A stretch of 28,153 bases of DNA. Source: a virus. The position numbers and the translations under genes were made by a program. Within the stretch, counting starts at the first letter, position 1. Each line of letters begins with the position of its first letter. The notes beneath the pieces were generated by a model, which saw only the letters and a program-made list of their open reading frames with translations, had not been told where the DNA came from and searched no databases. Below are positions 15,181-22,256 of the stretch, piece after piece. The stretch is taken from IMG/VR virus record IMGVR_UViG_3300015360_000158, positions 1-28,153 of that record. One strand, given 5' to 3'.

Positions 15181-15510
15181 ATGTTTGTTCCCTATCCACA
15201 GATCGCCGGCGTTGTGGTGGCGATCGGCTTCGCCCTCGTGGTGTACGACTGGGCCCCCGCCCTCCTCGCCGCTGTGCAGTCCCTCGCCCCCGCGGCGTCG
15301 CCTGCGGCCGAGCCTCCGCTCTTCGCGGCGGCCGCGGGCTCGCCGACGTCGCCGGCGGAAGCGGTGATCCTTGCGATGCGGGCTTGCAGCCGCGCCAAGA
15401 TCGCCGAGGCGGAAGGCCCGCTCACGACGGCCCTGGAGATCGTCGCCAAAGCCCACGTCGCAAGGATCGTGGAAGCCGCGAAAGGAGGGGCCGTTGAACC
15501 GACGCAGTAG
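15181..15510 (+). CDS. Membrane-anchored small protein of the lysis region
   Basis: A 109-residue protein with AAAGGAAA before the ATG at 15181. Residues 8-30 (IAGVVVAIGFALVVYDWAPA) form one membrane helix; then an Ala/Pro-rich linker and a helical domain (SPAEAVILAMRACSRAKIAE to the end). This is an N-in single-span protein with an external helical domain, the plan of an inner-membrane spanin, but there is no match I can name. It overlaps the next gene by 17 bases in a different frame, with that gene's ribosome binding site inside it. Confidence 0.62.
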   Translation: MFVPYPQIAGVVVAIGFALVVYDWAPALLAAVQSLAPAASPAAEPPLFAAAAGSPTSPAEAVILAMRACSRAKIAEAEGPLTTALEIVAKAHVARIVEAAKGGAVEPTQ

Positions 15511-15883
15511 CTTCACCCCCATCGGCCTGATCCTCATCGGCGTCGGGCTGGCGATGATGGGCGGGACGGTCGGCGGATCGCTCTCCGCCGCCGTGCGGGC
15601 CGCCGCGGTGCAGTACGCTCCCTCCGCCGACCGGGCGACGCAGGCGAGAGCCGTAGCGGCCCTTTTCGGGGCTTCCGCGGCCCGCCTTGCGGACGGGAGC
15701 TTCAACGCCCTCGAAGCCCACCAGCACGTCTTGGACGGCGTGCAAACCCGCCTCCCCGCGTGGGGGCCGGCAATCAACGCGATCCGCCTGGAAGTCATTC
15801 GCCGAGCGGGCGACACCCCCGACCTTGCGGCCGTCCGCAAGGCGTTTTTGGAAGCCAAAGCCGGACTGGAGAGCGTGCAGTAA
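15494..15883 (+). CDS. Membrane-anchored helical protein, TTG start
   Basis: A 129-residue protein. I chose TTG at 15494, because AAAGGAGGGG (15481-15490) stands right before it, the strongest ribosome binding site nearby, and the product then starts with NRRSSFTPIG and one membrane helix (about residues 8-30). The rest is a soluble helical domain with repeated Ala/Arg helices. Together with the preceding protein it could form a spanin-like or chaperone pair for the protease that follows, which starts in the TAATG overlap at 15883. Function is inferred from arrangement only. Confidence 0.65.
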   Translation: MNRRSSFTPIGLILIGVGLAMMGGTVGGSLSAAVRAAAVQYAPSADRATQARAVAALFGASAARLADGSFNALEAHQHVLDGVQTRLPAWGPAINAIRLEVIRRAGDTPDLAAVRKAFLEAKAGLESVQ

Positions 15884-17082
15884 TGGGACTCTTCCGCAAC
15901 CTCTTCCGCCGGCTTCCGACGCCGGACCCCTCGCCGAAGACGTCGAGCCTCGGGGGCTGGCTCGTCAAGGGGATCATCTTCCTCGTACTCTGGCTGCTTG
16001 GCGCCGGGTGGCTCTATCCGTGGGTGGCGCCCTTCCTGGGGACCACGCCGCCCGTGCCGGTCCACGCCCCGCCGCAGCCGGGCATGGAAGACCCGGTCGA
16101 AGTCGACTCCGAAGCCCGCGGTCCGCCAGTGTACCGCTACGGTTGGGCGGGGCCGGAGGCAGCGAGGGAGGCTCGCGCCATCCTCGGCAAGGAGCTTCGC
16201 GAATTCCGCTACTATCCCGCCGAATGGAATGCGATCGAAGGCAAGCGGGTGGTGCTCTGGCCGTTCGTCCGCGTCAGCGCCGGCCGCGACCCGCCGAACA
16301 TTCCGCAGCCGGACGGCGACTGCGTCAGCCGCGGGTTCGCCCACGGCGCCGAGCATGCCCAGGCCGTCCACCTGTATTTCACGGGCGGGGAGTTTTATCG
16401 CGTCTACCCTCCTTGGATCTATGGAGGCTCCCGCGTCCTGATCGGCAAGGGCCGACTCGGCAACGGAGCGGGATCGGTCGGGGCGTGGGCCGCGAAGCTC
16501 ATCGAAGAGTACGGCGTGCTGCCGTGGACCAACGACCTTCCGCCCTACAACAAGTCGACCGTGCAGACGTGGGGCCGGCAGGGCCCGCCGAAGGAGATGC
16601 TTGCGAGGGCGGCGAAGCACAAGGCTTTGACGCGGTCCGTCGCCAGCTTCGAGGCCGCGTGCGTCGCCATCTCGCACGGCTGGCCGGTGCCGGTGTGCAG
16701 CGGTCAAGGCTTTCGGATCAAGCTCGCCCACGAGCGTATCGAAGGCGTACCGTCGGGCTCGTGGGCCCACTGCATGGTCTTCATCGGGTTCGACACCCGC
16801 GAAGGCCAGCAAGCCCTCTACTGCCTGAACTCGTGGGGGCCCGACGCCCACGCTCCTTGCCCGCAGTACGCCACCCTCGACGGCGCTCCGTGCGGCGGCT
16901 TCTGGGTGCCGCGGGCGACGGTGGAAGGGATGCTCGCCCAACAAGATTCCTTCTCGGTTTCCTTCGATGGATTCACTCGGCCGCAAGCCCCGATCCTCGA
17001 AGCGTTCACGGTGTTCACCGGGCGGGATGAAGGTCGAAAGATCCCCGCCGTCGAAGCTCCAGAGTTGTTCGTCAAGCCCTAG
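15883..17082 (+). CDS. Membrane-anchored papain-like cysteine protease, candidate lysis enzyme
   Basis: A 399-residue protein. Residues 27-47 form a membrane helix (LVKGIIFLVLWLLGAGWLYP), followed by a Pro-rich linker and a papain-fold (C1) domain at about 120-360. Gln142 and Cys147 in PQPDGDCVSRGFAHG fit the oxyanion Gln and nucleophile; His296 in SWAHCMVFIGFD and Asn316 in CLNSWGP complete the triad, the NSWG motif being diagnostic. The Cys-His distance of 149 and His-Asn of 20 are normal for the family. There is no muramidase, amidase or transglycosylase in the window, so this may be the lysis enzyme, or it may act on tail or host proteins. It starts in the TAATG overlap. Confidence 0.8.
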   Translation: MGLFRNLFRRLPTPDPSPKTSSLGGWLVKGIIFLVLWLLGAGWLYPWVAPFLGTTPPVPVHAPPQPGMEDPVEVDSEARGPPVYRYGWAGPEAAREARAILGKELREFRYYPAEWNAIEGKRVVLWPFVRVSAGRDPPNIPQPDGDCVSRGFAHGAEHAQAVHLYFTGGEFYRVYPPWIYGGSRVLIGKGRLGNGAGSVGAWAAKLIEEYGVLPWTNDLPPYNKSTVQTWGRQGPPKEMLARAAKHKALTRSVASFEAACVAISHGWPVPVCSGQGFRIKLAHERIEGVPSGSWAHCMVFIGFDTREGQQALYCLNSWGPDAHAPCPQYATLDGAPCGGFWVPRATVEGMLAQQDSFSVSFDGFTRPQAPILEAFTVFTGRDEGRKIPAVEAPELFVKP

Positions 17083-17141
17083 TTCCCCGTGCGGTCCGCC
17101 GCCGGGGGTTCCGGATTCTACTTCTACTCGTGAGGTGTGTT

Positions 17142-17663
17142 ATGCGTGGAATCTTCGCAGCGTTCGCAGGCGTCGTGGCGACCATCGCCGCGGCGATGAT
17201 GGGGAGCCCGGCTTCGCCGCCGGTGGAACCATCTCCGCACGGCCCGGTGCAGGCGTGGGCCGATCCTCCGGCGGACGCCCCGTTCAAGCCGCAGTTCGGA
17301 TGGACGCCCCCGAAGGTGGTGCAGGCGACGGCGACTTCCCGCGTCGCTCCGCCCGCTCGCCCTGAAGGGGCCTACGGCCTCTCCTATCGCGAGGCTCACC
17401 GGATCGCGACGGCGGAGCGACGCCCGCTCGTCGTGTTCGCTGGGCCGCAAGCGGACGCCCTCGCCGAGGCCGTGGCGGCGGAGCCTGACGCGGTGGTCGC
17501 CTACGGTGATCCCGCGACGTTCCCCGGCGGCGGCGTCTACCGCTACCGCTGGGATGATGCGGCCGGCGAACTCCGCGGCGGGGCCGTCCCCCAGGCGGCG
17601 ACCGTGGGCCGATCGGGGCCCGTCCGCTGGCGATGCCAGGGCGGCGTCTGCACGCCCTACTAA
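17142..17663 (+). CDS. Exported protein with degenerate thioredoxin-like domain
   Basis: A 173-residue protein. I chose the ATG at 17142 with GAGGTG upstream; it begins with a signal-like segment, MRGIFAAFAGVVATIAAAMM, then a Pro-rich stretch. The domain from about residue 75 (LSYREAHRIATAERRPLVVF and AGPQ) has the helix-strand opening of thioredoxin-fold proteins encoded near lysis genes, but the CxxC site expected after the strand is missing (GPQADAL stands there). A Cys pair remains only at the C-terminus, WRCQGGVCTPY. A non-catalytic or lost oxidoreductase is inferred. Confidence 0.6.
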   Translation: MRGIFAAFAGVVATIAAAMMGSPASPPVEPSPHGPVQAWADPPADAPFKPQFGWTPPKVVQATATSRVAPPARPEGAYGLSYREAHRIATAERRPLVVFAGPQADALAEAVAAEPDAVVAYGDPATFPGGGVYRYRWDDAAGELRGGAVPQAATVGRSGPVRWRCQGGVCTPY

Positions 17664-17688
17664 GTCAAGTCGCGTAGTTCGATTCACC

Positions 17689-17720
17689 CCCGCCGGTCGA
17701 CAGCGGCCGGCGGGTTCCTT
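17689..17720 (+). terminator. GC-rich hairpin, probable terminator between lysis and fibre genes
   Basis: CCCGCCGG (17689-17696) pairs perfectly with CCGGCGGG (17707-17714), an 8-bp stem with a 10-base loop, followed by TTCCTT. It lies 26 bases after the stop at 17663 and before the fibre gene. The T run is short, so termination may be partial. Confidence 0.5.
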
Positions 17721-17749
17721 CGGCCCCCTCACTCCCCGCGAGAATCACC

Positions 17750-18163
17750 ATGCCCCTCTCTGACGCGACGATGCTCGACTTGCTCAAGCACGCCTTCAAA
17801 ATCACTTCGATGACCGTGCCGACCAACATCTACATCGGCCTTTCCAAGGCGGACCCCGGCGAGGACGGGAGCGGGGTCGACGAGCCCACCCCCGGTTCGG
17901 ACGGCTACGCCCGCCAGCTCTGCAACTCCTGGCAGGTCGATACGCCCCCGCCGGCGGCCCAGATCAGCAACGTCAGCGCCCTGCTCTTCGGCCCGGCGAC
18001 GGACGACCTGGGGACGATGACGCATTGGGTCGCGTGGCCGGTCTCGACCGGAGGCACCCCCATCGCCAGCGGCGAACTCACCACGCCCCGCGACTTCGAC
18101 AACGGCCTTTCGCTGACCGCCGCCGCCGCCGCTTTGAAGATCAAGAAGAAGCCCGCAGCGTAG
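17750..18163 (+). CDS. Phage tail fibre-type protein
   Basis: A 137-residue protein starting at the ATG at 17750. The N-terminal pattern LSDATMLDLLKHAFKITSMT, then VPTNIYIGLSKADPGEDGSG and GYARQL, is that of small phage tail-fibre/tail proteins ('lld.lf....yt.p..vylgL...dP......e..g.gYaR'). The C-terminus is Ala/Lys-rich (KIKKKPAA). It opens the receptor-binding part of the genome; the large fibre gene follows after 32 bases. The family is recognised by pattern, and the precise role in the tail is inferred. Confidence 0.72.
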   Translation: MPLSDATMLDLLKHAFKITSMTVPTNIYIGLSKADPGEDGSGVDEPTPGSDGYARQLCNSWQVDTPPPAAQISNVSALLFGPATDDLGTMTHWVAWPVSTGGTPIASGELTTPRDFDNGLSLTAAAAALKIKKKPAA

Positions 18164-18195
18164 TGGAATCCGAGAAGGGAAGGAGGTGAGCCGCG

Positions 18196-20316
18196 ATGCC
18201 GCAAGTCTACGAATTGACGTTTACGCCTGCCTCTTCCAACCCGCTCGTCCCCTCGGGACCGGACGACAAGCACGGGTGGATCTTCCTGCCTGCCCGATCG
18301 GACGACCCGGCCGAAGCCCGCTTCGCGCAGTTCGTGGACAACGGCCTGACGAATTCCAACGTCCCTGCGACCACGGCCCGTCAGGACGCTTTGACGTTCG
18401 CTCAGGGCGAGTCCTTCGACGTGATCTATGCGAGCGTACTTTCGTGGTCCGAGTCCTATCGAGCCTACCTGACTTGGCGGGTTTGGGAGAGGTTGAACGT
18501 CCTCTACGGAGTCGGCGTCGGATGGGACGGACCCTGGATCGTGACTTTCAAGACGTTCGCGGACTTCAAAGCCTACGCCGCCCCCGGACAAGTCCAGATC
18601 ACGATCCCAGACGACGTTTCCGGGAGCCTCAACGGATCGTTCATCTCCTTTTTTTTGGGCGGTCGAACCGAAACTCTCCAGCTATGGGTCGTCGACGTTC
18701 TTGGCGATCCGCCCCCCCCTTCGGATGTAAATAGCGACAACTACGTAAACGGAACGTACTACGTCACCTACCTGGCGGACTCCGACGGCCCTACCATCGC
18801 GGCGGCGATCGAAGGCAAGATCCTCGGTTTGCTTTTCGGCGTCGACTTGAGCCGATCCAGCGACGTTCTCACGATCGGCGACCCGACGGCCTTTTCCGCC
18901 GCGACCGGCCCGGAAGACCCTAGTTCCGCGACGTTCGGCAACCTCCGCCGATGGTTCCAATTCTCCTCTACGTCCTTCTCTTCGCCTACTGTAACCGACC
19001 CCGGATGGATTTCCGGCCCTTTCGACGACTCCAACATCATCCTCCTGACCGCCGACGACGAGACGGCGTACACGGACATTCCCGAAGTCGAGGGATTGGA
19101 TGCGGGGGTAACGATCGCCCCGGCCGGGCCGCCCCCGTCCCTCCCTCTCGAAAACCTGACGGGCTACTGGCACTGGCAAGCGGGCGACGCGGGAGGCGAC
19201 GTCTCCCCGGACTACTCGGGCAACGGCCGCGACGGCACCACGCACGGCGGCGCCTACGCCAGCGATGGCACCTACGGCACGGTCTGGGAACAGGACGGTA
19301 CGTCGAGCGATTACATCGAAGTGCCCACCACGGCCTTCGCCAGCGGCACGCAGCCCATGACGCTGCTCGCACTGGTCAAGCCCGCGTCGGCTGCGGGCGG
19401 CTACACCTGGGCGGCGGCCTTCGGCGATTCCGAAGCCTTCTTTCTCGGGATTCACGGGGATGAGGCGATCGGCGGGGGATTCACTCCCGACTTCGTGGAG
19501 TCGTCCAGCAACCCCATCGTCGCCGACACCTGGCACGCCCTGGCCATCGTCTACGACGGCTCGGCGCTCGCCCTCTACGTCGACGGCACCCTTGTCGCGT
19601 CGGGCTCGGCCTCCCTCACGCACGGCTCGGCGACGTCTTACATCGGGCGGCAGGTCAGCTTTTTTGGGGAGTATTGGAACGGCCAGATCGCCCAAGTCGC
19701 GGCCTTCGACGACGTCGCGCTCTCCGCCGGCCAGGTCGCCGCCTGGGCTGCGGACCCCTTCGGGACGCTCCCCACCGAAACGCCGATCGGCGGGACGTGC
19801 GAAACCGAGACCGAGTGCGCCGGCGAACTCGGCCTGGCTGCGGCCCTCGAAGGGGCCTGCGAAACCGAGACGGAATGCACCGGCGAACTCCTCCCCACGG
19901 TGGCGATCGCTGGGCTGTGCGAGGCGGAGACGGAATGCACGGGCACGCTGTCGCTGTCCGTAAGCCTCGAAGGGTTGTGCGAGACGGAGACCGAATGCGG
20001 CGGGGCTCTGGGGCTGGCGGCCGCCCTCGGCGGCGTTTGCGAAACGGAAACCGAGTGCGTGGGGGGCTTGCTGCCCGGCCTGCCGATCGCTGGCGTGTGC
20101 GAAACGGAGACGGAATGCACGGGCGAGATGGGAACGCTCGTGTCTTTCGACCTTTGCATCTGCCTCGGCCAGGTCTATCCGACGGGCGGCGAGGAACCGG
20201 ACGACGGCTTCGACGACGGAGGCGATCTCGGCGAGGTCGGCGACGGCGGACCGCTGGGATTCGTGGACGAAGATGAACCGCTCGGATACGTCGGCTGTTG
20301 TGGACCGGAGGGGTAG
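18196..20316 (+). CDS. Large fibre/adhesin with LamG-like domain and CETETEC repeats
   Basis: A 706-residue protein with AAGGAGGTGAG before the ATG at 18196, the strongest ribosome binding site of the region. Residues 1-320 are beta-rich, of unknown fold. Residues about 321-530 form a LamG/concanavalin-type jelly roll: GYWHWQAGDAGG, DYSGNGRDGTTHGG, then WHALAIVYDGSALALYVDG and SYIGRQVSFFGEYWNGQIAQ, the standard order. Residues 535-654 hold six 20-residue repeats each starting CETETEC or CEAETEC; the C-terminus is acidic and ends YVGCCGPEG. It is a likely receptor-binding protein, the lectin domain recognising a surface sugar. The repeats are described separately. Confidence 0.8.
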   Translation: MPQVYELTFTPASSNPLVPSGPDDKHGWIFLPARSDDPAEARFAQFVDNGLTNSNVPATTARQDALTFAQGESFDVIYASVLSWSESYRAYLTWRVWERLNVLYGVGVGWDGPWIVTFKTFADFKAYAAPGQVQITIPDDVSGSLNGSFISFFLGGRTETLQLWVVDVLGDPPPPSDVNSDNYVNGTYYVTYLADSDGPTIAAAIEGKILGLLFGVDLSRSSDVLTIGDPTAFSAATGPEDPSSATFGNLRRWFQFSSTSFSSPTVTDPGWISGPFDDSNIILLTADDETAYTDIPEVEGLDAGVTIAPAGPPPSLPLENLTGYWHWQAGDAGGDVSPDYSGNGRDGTTHGGAYASDGTYGTVWEQDGTSSDYIEVPTTAFASGTQPMTLLALVKPASAAGGYTWAAAFGDSEAFFLGIHGDEAIGGGFTPDFVESSSNPIVADTWHALAIVYDGSALALYVDGTLVASGSASLTHGSATSYIGRQVSFFGEYWNGQIAQVAAFDDVALSAGQVAAWAADPFGTLPTETPIGGTCETETECAGELGLAAALEGACETETECTGELLPTVAIAGLCEAETECTGTLSLSVSLEGLCETETECGGALGLAAALGGVCETETECVGGLLPGLPIAGVCETETECTGEMGTLVSFDLCICLGQVYPTGGEEPDDGFDDGGDLGEVGDGGPLGFVDEDEPLGYVGCCGPEG
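19798..20157 (+). repeat. Six tandem 60-bp coding repeats (CETETEC units)
   Basis: The repeats begin at 19798, 19858, 19918, 19978, 20038 and 20098, in exact 60-bp register. Each codes for C-E-T/A-E-T-E-C followed by about 13 hydrophobic or Gly residues. The DNA for the motif differs among units almost only by synonymous changes, so the peptide is what is conserved. Units 1 and 4 (GLAAALxG) and units 2 and 5 (LLPxxxIAG) match each other, giving a higher-order period of three units. Confidence 0.92.
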
Positions 20317-20319
20317 ACG

Positions 20320-20766
20320 ATGGGATTCATCGCAGGCTACGCGAACGAAGGTTCGCCCGTCGACCTGGTGGCGCAGGTCCGCAAAAACAAGACCGACTTG
20401 GCGCTGATCGCCGACATTTCGAGCATCGCCGCCGAGGTCTGGAGGACTTCGCCGCCGCCTCGCTTCCGCGGGCCGAACTGGCGGAACGAGTGGGCGGAGA
20501 TCAGCGGCAGCAAGATCGGCAGCACGATCGCCTTGACGCCCTCCGACGTCATGAGCGACACCGCAACCGACTGGGATCTGGACGCCCTCGGCTCCAACTT
20601 CCTTTGGTCGGCGCCGGCTTCGGCGATCGGGTCGATTCCGGCGGTTAACGACGGCAAGGGCGAATGGCGGCGGGTCGAGATCAAGTTCACTCCGGCCGTC
20701 GGTCAGCCGAAATCGATCTTCTTTTGGTTCGGCCTCTACTTCAGCTACTCCGCGGTGAAATCATGA
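20320..20766 (+). CDS. Fibre-associated protein, unknown
   Basis: A 148-residue beta-rich protein starting 3 bases after the fibre gene, with GGAGGGG overlapping that gene's stop as ribosome binding site. The opening GFIAGYANEGSPVDLVAQV is followed by VRKNKTDLALIADISSIAAE and a C-terminal strand set ending FFWFGLYFSYSAVKS. I know no named family. Direct linkage to the fibre gene and the downstream short helical protein suggests a fibre-attachment or distal domain. The stop overlaps the next ATG (ATGA). Confidence 0.65.
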   Translation: MGFIAGYANEGSPVDLVAQVRKNKTDLALIADISSIAAEVWRTSPPPRFRGPNWRNEWAEISGSKIGSTIALTPSDVMSDTATDWDLDALGSNFLWSAPASAIGSIPAVNDGKGEWRRVEIKFTPAVGQPKSIFFWFGLYFSYSAVKS

Positions 20767-20972
20767 AAATCATGCCTGCGCTGCCGGCCGGAATGACGGT
20801 CGAAGAAGTCCGCGCCGCGAACTTGCGGGAGCTGATCCGGCGGCAACGCGCCGCCCTCGACGAAATGGAGGCGACGATCGGGCGTGACACGTCCCCCGGC
20901 GGCCTCGTCCGCGATCTGGCCAGGGAAGGCGCGAAGTTCATCCCATCTCCGCCGCCCGACGACCTGAAGTAG
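20763..20972 (+). CDS. Short helical protein ending the fibre operon
   Basis: A 69-residue protein starting in the ATGA overlap at 20763. After a Pro/Met N-terminus it has one long amphipathic helix (EEVRAANLRELIRRQRAALD and on) likely to form a coiled coil, then Gly/Pro-rich residues. It could be a fibre trimerisation or chaperone peptide. It is the last gene before a strong terminator, so it closes the late operon. Confidence 0.62.
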   Translation: MKIMPALPAGMTVEEVRAANLRELIRRQRAALDEMEATIGRDTSPGGLVRDLAREGAKFIPSPPPDDLK

Positions 20973-20997
20973 ACCAGCGGAAATTGCAAGCGTTATT

Positions 20998-21033
20998 CGC
21001 CCCGCCGGCTGAGCAAGCCGAGCGGGGCGTTTT
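20998..21033 (+). terminator. Strong intrinsic terminator of the late operon
   Basis: CGCCCCGC-CGGCT (20998-21010) pairs with AGCCG-GCGGGGCG (21016-21029) around the loop GAGCA, with one bulged A at 21021, followed by TTTTCG. This 13-bp GC-rich stem with a T run is the clearest terminator in the window, 26 bases after the last fibre gene. Confidence 0.85.
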
Positions 21034-21085
21034 CGTGCGCCGACGCAACCACCAAAACAATTCCAGAAAAACACGCAACAACCTG

Positions 21086-21113
21086 TTGACGTGGCGTGCG
21101 AGGCGTGTATAAC
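21086..21113 (+). promoter_or_regulatory. Sigma70-like promoter of the rightward early operon
   Basis: TTGACG (-35, 21086-21091), a 16-base spacer and TATAAC (-10, 21108-21113) lie between the late terminator and the gene at 21154. The area is AT-richer than the surroundings and transcription would begin about 30 bases before the ribosome binding site. It is the best consensus promoter I found. Confidence 0.7.
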
Positions 21114-21153
21114 TAGGGCATACAAGTAACCAACCGCACGAAAGGAAACCACG

Positions 21154-21345
21154 ATGAAGACCGCCGCCGAACTCCGCAAAGCCGCCGAACTCCACCGCGA
21201 AGAAGCCGCCCGCTGCGACCGCGAGGCGATGAAGGCGACGATCGCCGGGAACGAATCGAAGATGCACGCCTGGGACGCGGCGGCTGAAGGCCAGCGGGTG
21301 CGGATGCGGGCCTGCCTCCGCAAGGCCGAAGCCCTGGAAGATTAG
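21154..21345 (+). CDS. Short charged coiled-coil protein
   Basis: A 63-residue protein with AAAGGAAA before the ATG at 21154, in a leader identical over 14 bases to that at 15166. Almost the whole length is one Ala/Glu/Arg-rich helix (AAELRKAAELHREEAARCDR and on), with no other motif. It is the first gene after the promoter at 21086. Short helical first genes of this kind are common in phage early operons, but the role is unknown. Confidence 0.6.
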   Translation: MKTAAELRKAAELHREEAARCDREAMKATIAGNESKMHAWDAAAEGQRVRMRACLRKAEALED

Positions 21346-21360
21346 GCCGACGGGAGACGA

Positions 21361-21380
21361 GGGGGCCAGGGAAGGCCCCC
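21361..21380. repeat. GC hairpin downstream of the first early gene
   Basis: GGGGGCC-AGGGAA-GGCCCCC is a perfect 7-bp hairpin 15 bases after the stop at 21345. No T run follows. A close variant, GGGGGC-AAGGAA-GCCCCC, recurs at 21881-21898. It may act as an attenuator or as an mRNA 3'-end stabiliser. Confidence 0.5.
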
Positions 21381-21427
21381 GACCGCGGAATCAACCCGTC
21401 GCCTACCCCATTCAAAGGAGAGTCCCT

Positions 21428-21661
21428 ATGTCCGAACGCAGGAGCCCAACGATGTCAGCCGGGGCGTGGATGCGAGCCTCGCTCGCCACCGAAAGGGTCG
21501 AGGTGTGGGTGTGCGGCCGGCTACTCAACCCGCGGGGGCGTCTCTTGGTGCGAGTCGCTCGGGGGCGTCGTCACCGCTGCGATATGCGCCAAGCCACCAG
21601 CGCGGCGAAGCTTCGAGAAGACGGATGGCGGCTGTCGCACGTTGTGGATGTGGAGGAGTGA
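21428..21661 (+). CDS. Small basic protein, unknown
   Basis: A 77-residue Arg-rich protein with AAAGGAGAG before the ATG at 21428. The central part, VEVWVCGRLLNPRGRLLVRV, reads as a beta hairpin, and the end, KLREDGWRLSHVVDVEE, as a helix-strand. This is a compact alpha/beta pattern seen in small phage proteins, but I recognise no family. It is 5 bases before the next gene, so they are probably cotranslated. Confidence 0.55.
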   Translation: MSERRSPTMSAGAWMRASLATERVEVWVCGRLLNPRGRLLVRVARGRRHRCDMRQATSAAKLREDGWRLSHVVDVEE

Positions 21662-21666
21662 CGAGC

Positions 21667-21867
21667 ATGGCGCAGAGACAGACGATCGGCGTTTGCTGGG
21701 GGGAGATACATCGCACCGGCTGGGACGGGATCAGGCACGCGATCATGGCGACCTGCGAAAAACGCCCCCGGCAAGGGTGCCTCACATGCTGGTGGCATCG
21801 CAGCCAAGAAAGGCAGGCCCAGCGGCTGCAAGCCGAGCAGCCCCGGCCGCCGCGGAACGAACATTAA
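21667..21867 (+). CDS. Small Cys/His-containing protein, unknown
   Basis: A 66-residue protein with GGAGTGACGAGC before the ATG at 21667. It contains CEKRPRQGCLTCWWHRSQER, a C-x7-C-x2-C-x2-H set that could bind one metal ion, after a helical region (GWDGIRHAIMAT). The C-terminal third is Gln/Arg-rich. It is part of the rightward early operon; a role in nucleic acid binding is only a guess from charge and Cys spacing. Confidence 0.55.
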   Translation: MAQRQTIGVCWGEIHRTGWDGIRHAIMATCEKRPRQGCLTCWWHRSQERQAQRLQAEQPRPPRNEH

Positions 21868-21880
21868 GGGCCGGGAGGCC

Positions 21881-21900
21881 GGGGGCAAGGAAGCCCCCTT
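21881..21900. repeat. GC hairpin, second copy type
   Basis: GGGGGC-AAGGAA-GCCCCC followed by TT, 13 bases after the stop at 21867. Loop and stem resemble the hairpin at 21361-21380. It could be a weak terminator or mRNA stabiliser before the regulator gene. Confidence 0.5.
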
Positions 21901-21972
21901 GGTGCGGCAGGCGGTCAGCCGCTACGATCGAAGGGATGAGATCGCGGGGCGGTCTGAAGCGAAGGGGGCGGG

Positions 21973-22224
21973 ATGAGCGACGCAGGGACGGACGCAGCGA
22001 GGGTGCGGCTGGTGATCGCCGCGCACCTCAGGCCGCTGGTGGAGAAGGTCGGGGCGCTGAAGGTGGCGGGCCGGCTGGGGCTCACCCGGCAGACTGTGAA
22101 CCGCTGGTGCAACGGAAGCGCCGTGCCGTCATGCGAGCAGTGGGAGCCCTTGGCGGCGGCGCTCGGGCTGGATCACTGGCACGACATCTTCCCCGCCAAG
22201 CTCGACCCCGGCGGGAATGGTTGA
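21973..22224 (+). CDS. Helix-turn-helix regulator, Cro/XRE-like
   Basis: An 83-residue protein with GAAGGGGG before the ATG at 21973. The middle holds a clear helix-turn-helix: VAGRLGLTRQTVNRWCNGSA, with the Gly turn and the recognition helix RQTVNRW, followed by PSCEQWEPLAAALGL, the usual third helix of Xre/Cro folds. It is a DNA-binding switch protein, either repressor or Cro-like. It is small and lacks a dimerisation or cleavage domain. A perfect palindrome overlaps its stop codon, a plausible operator. It is the only obvious repressor candidate in the window. Confidence 0.75.
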   Translation: MSDAGTDAARVRLVIAAHLRPLVEKVGALKVAGRLGLTRQTVNRWCNGSAVPSCEQWEPLAAALGLDHWHDIFPAKLDPGGNG

Positions 22225-22232
22225 CTAGTCAA
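22221..22232. promoter_or_regulatory. Perfect 12-bp palindrome, candidate operator
   Basis: TTGACTAGTCAA overlaps the stop codon of the HTH gene and lies 24 bases before the next ATG. The palindrome contains TTGACT, which could double as a -35 box, although I see no good -10 at the right distance. A regulator binding here would control the gene at 22257. Confidence 0.4.
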
Positions 22233-22256
22233 GTATTTTGCCCTCGGGAGTCCGCC

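Noticed and set aside
19798-20157. 60-bp repeats as a CRISPR array
   Set aside because: The units are contiguous, in frame and code for a conserved peptide with synonymous variation; there are no unique spacers and no cas genes.
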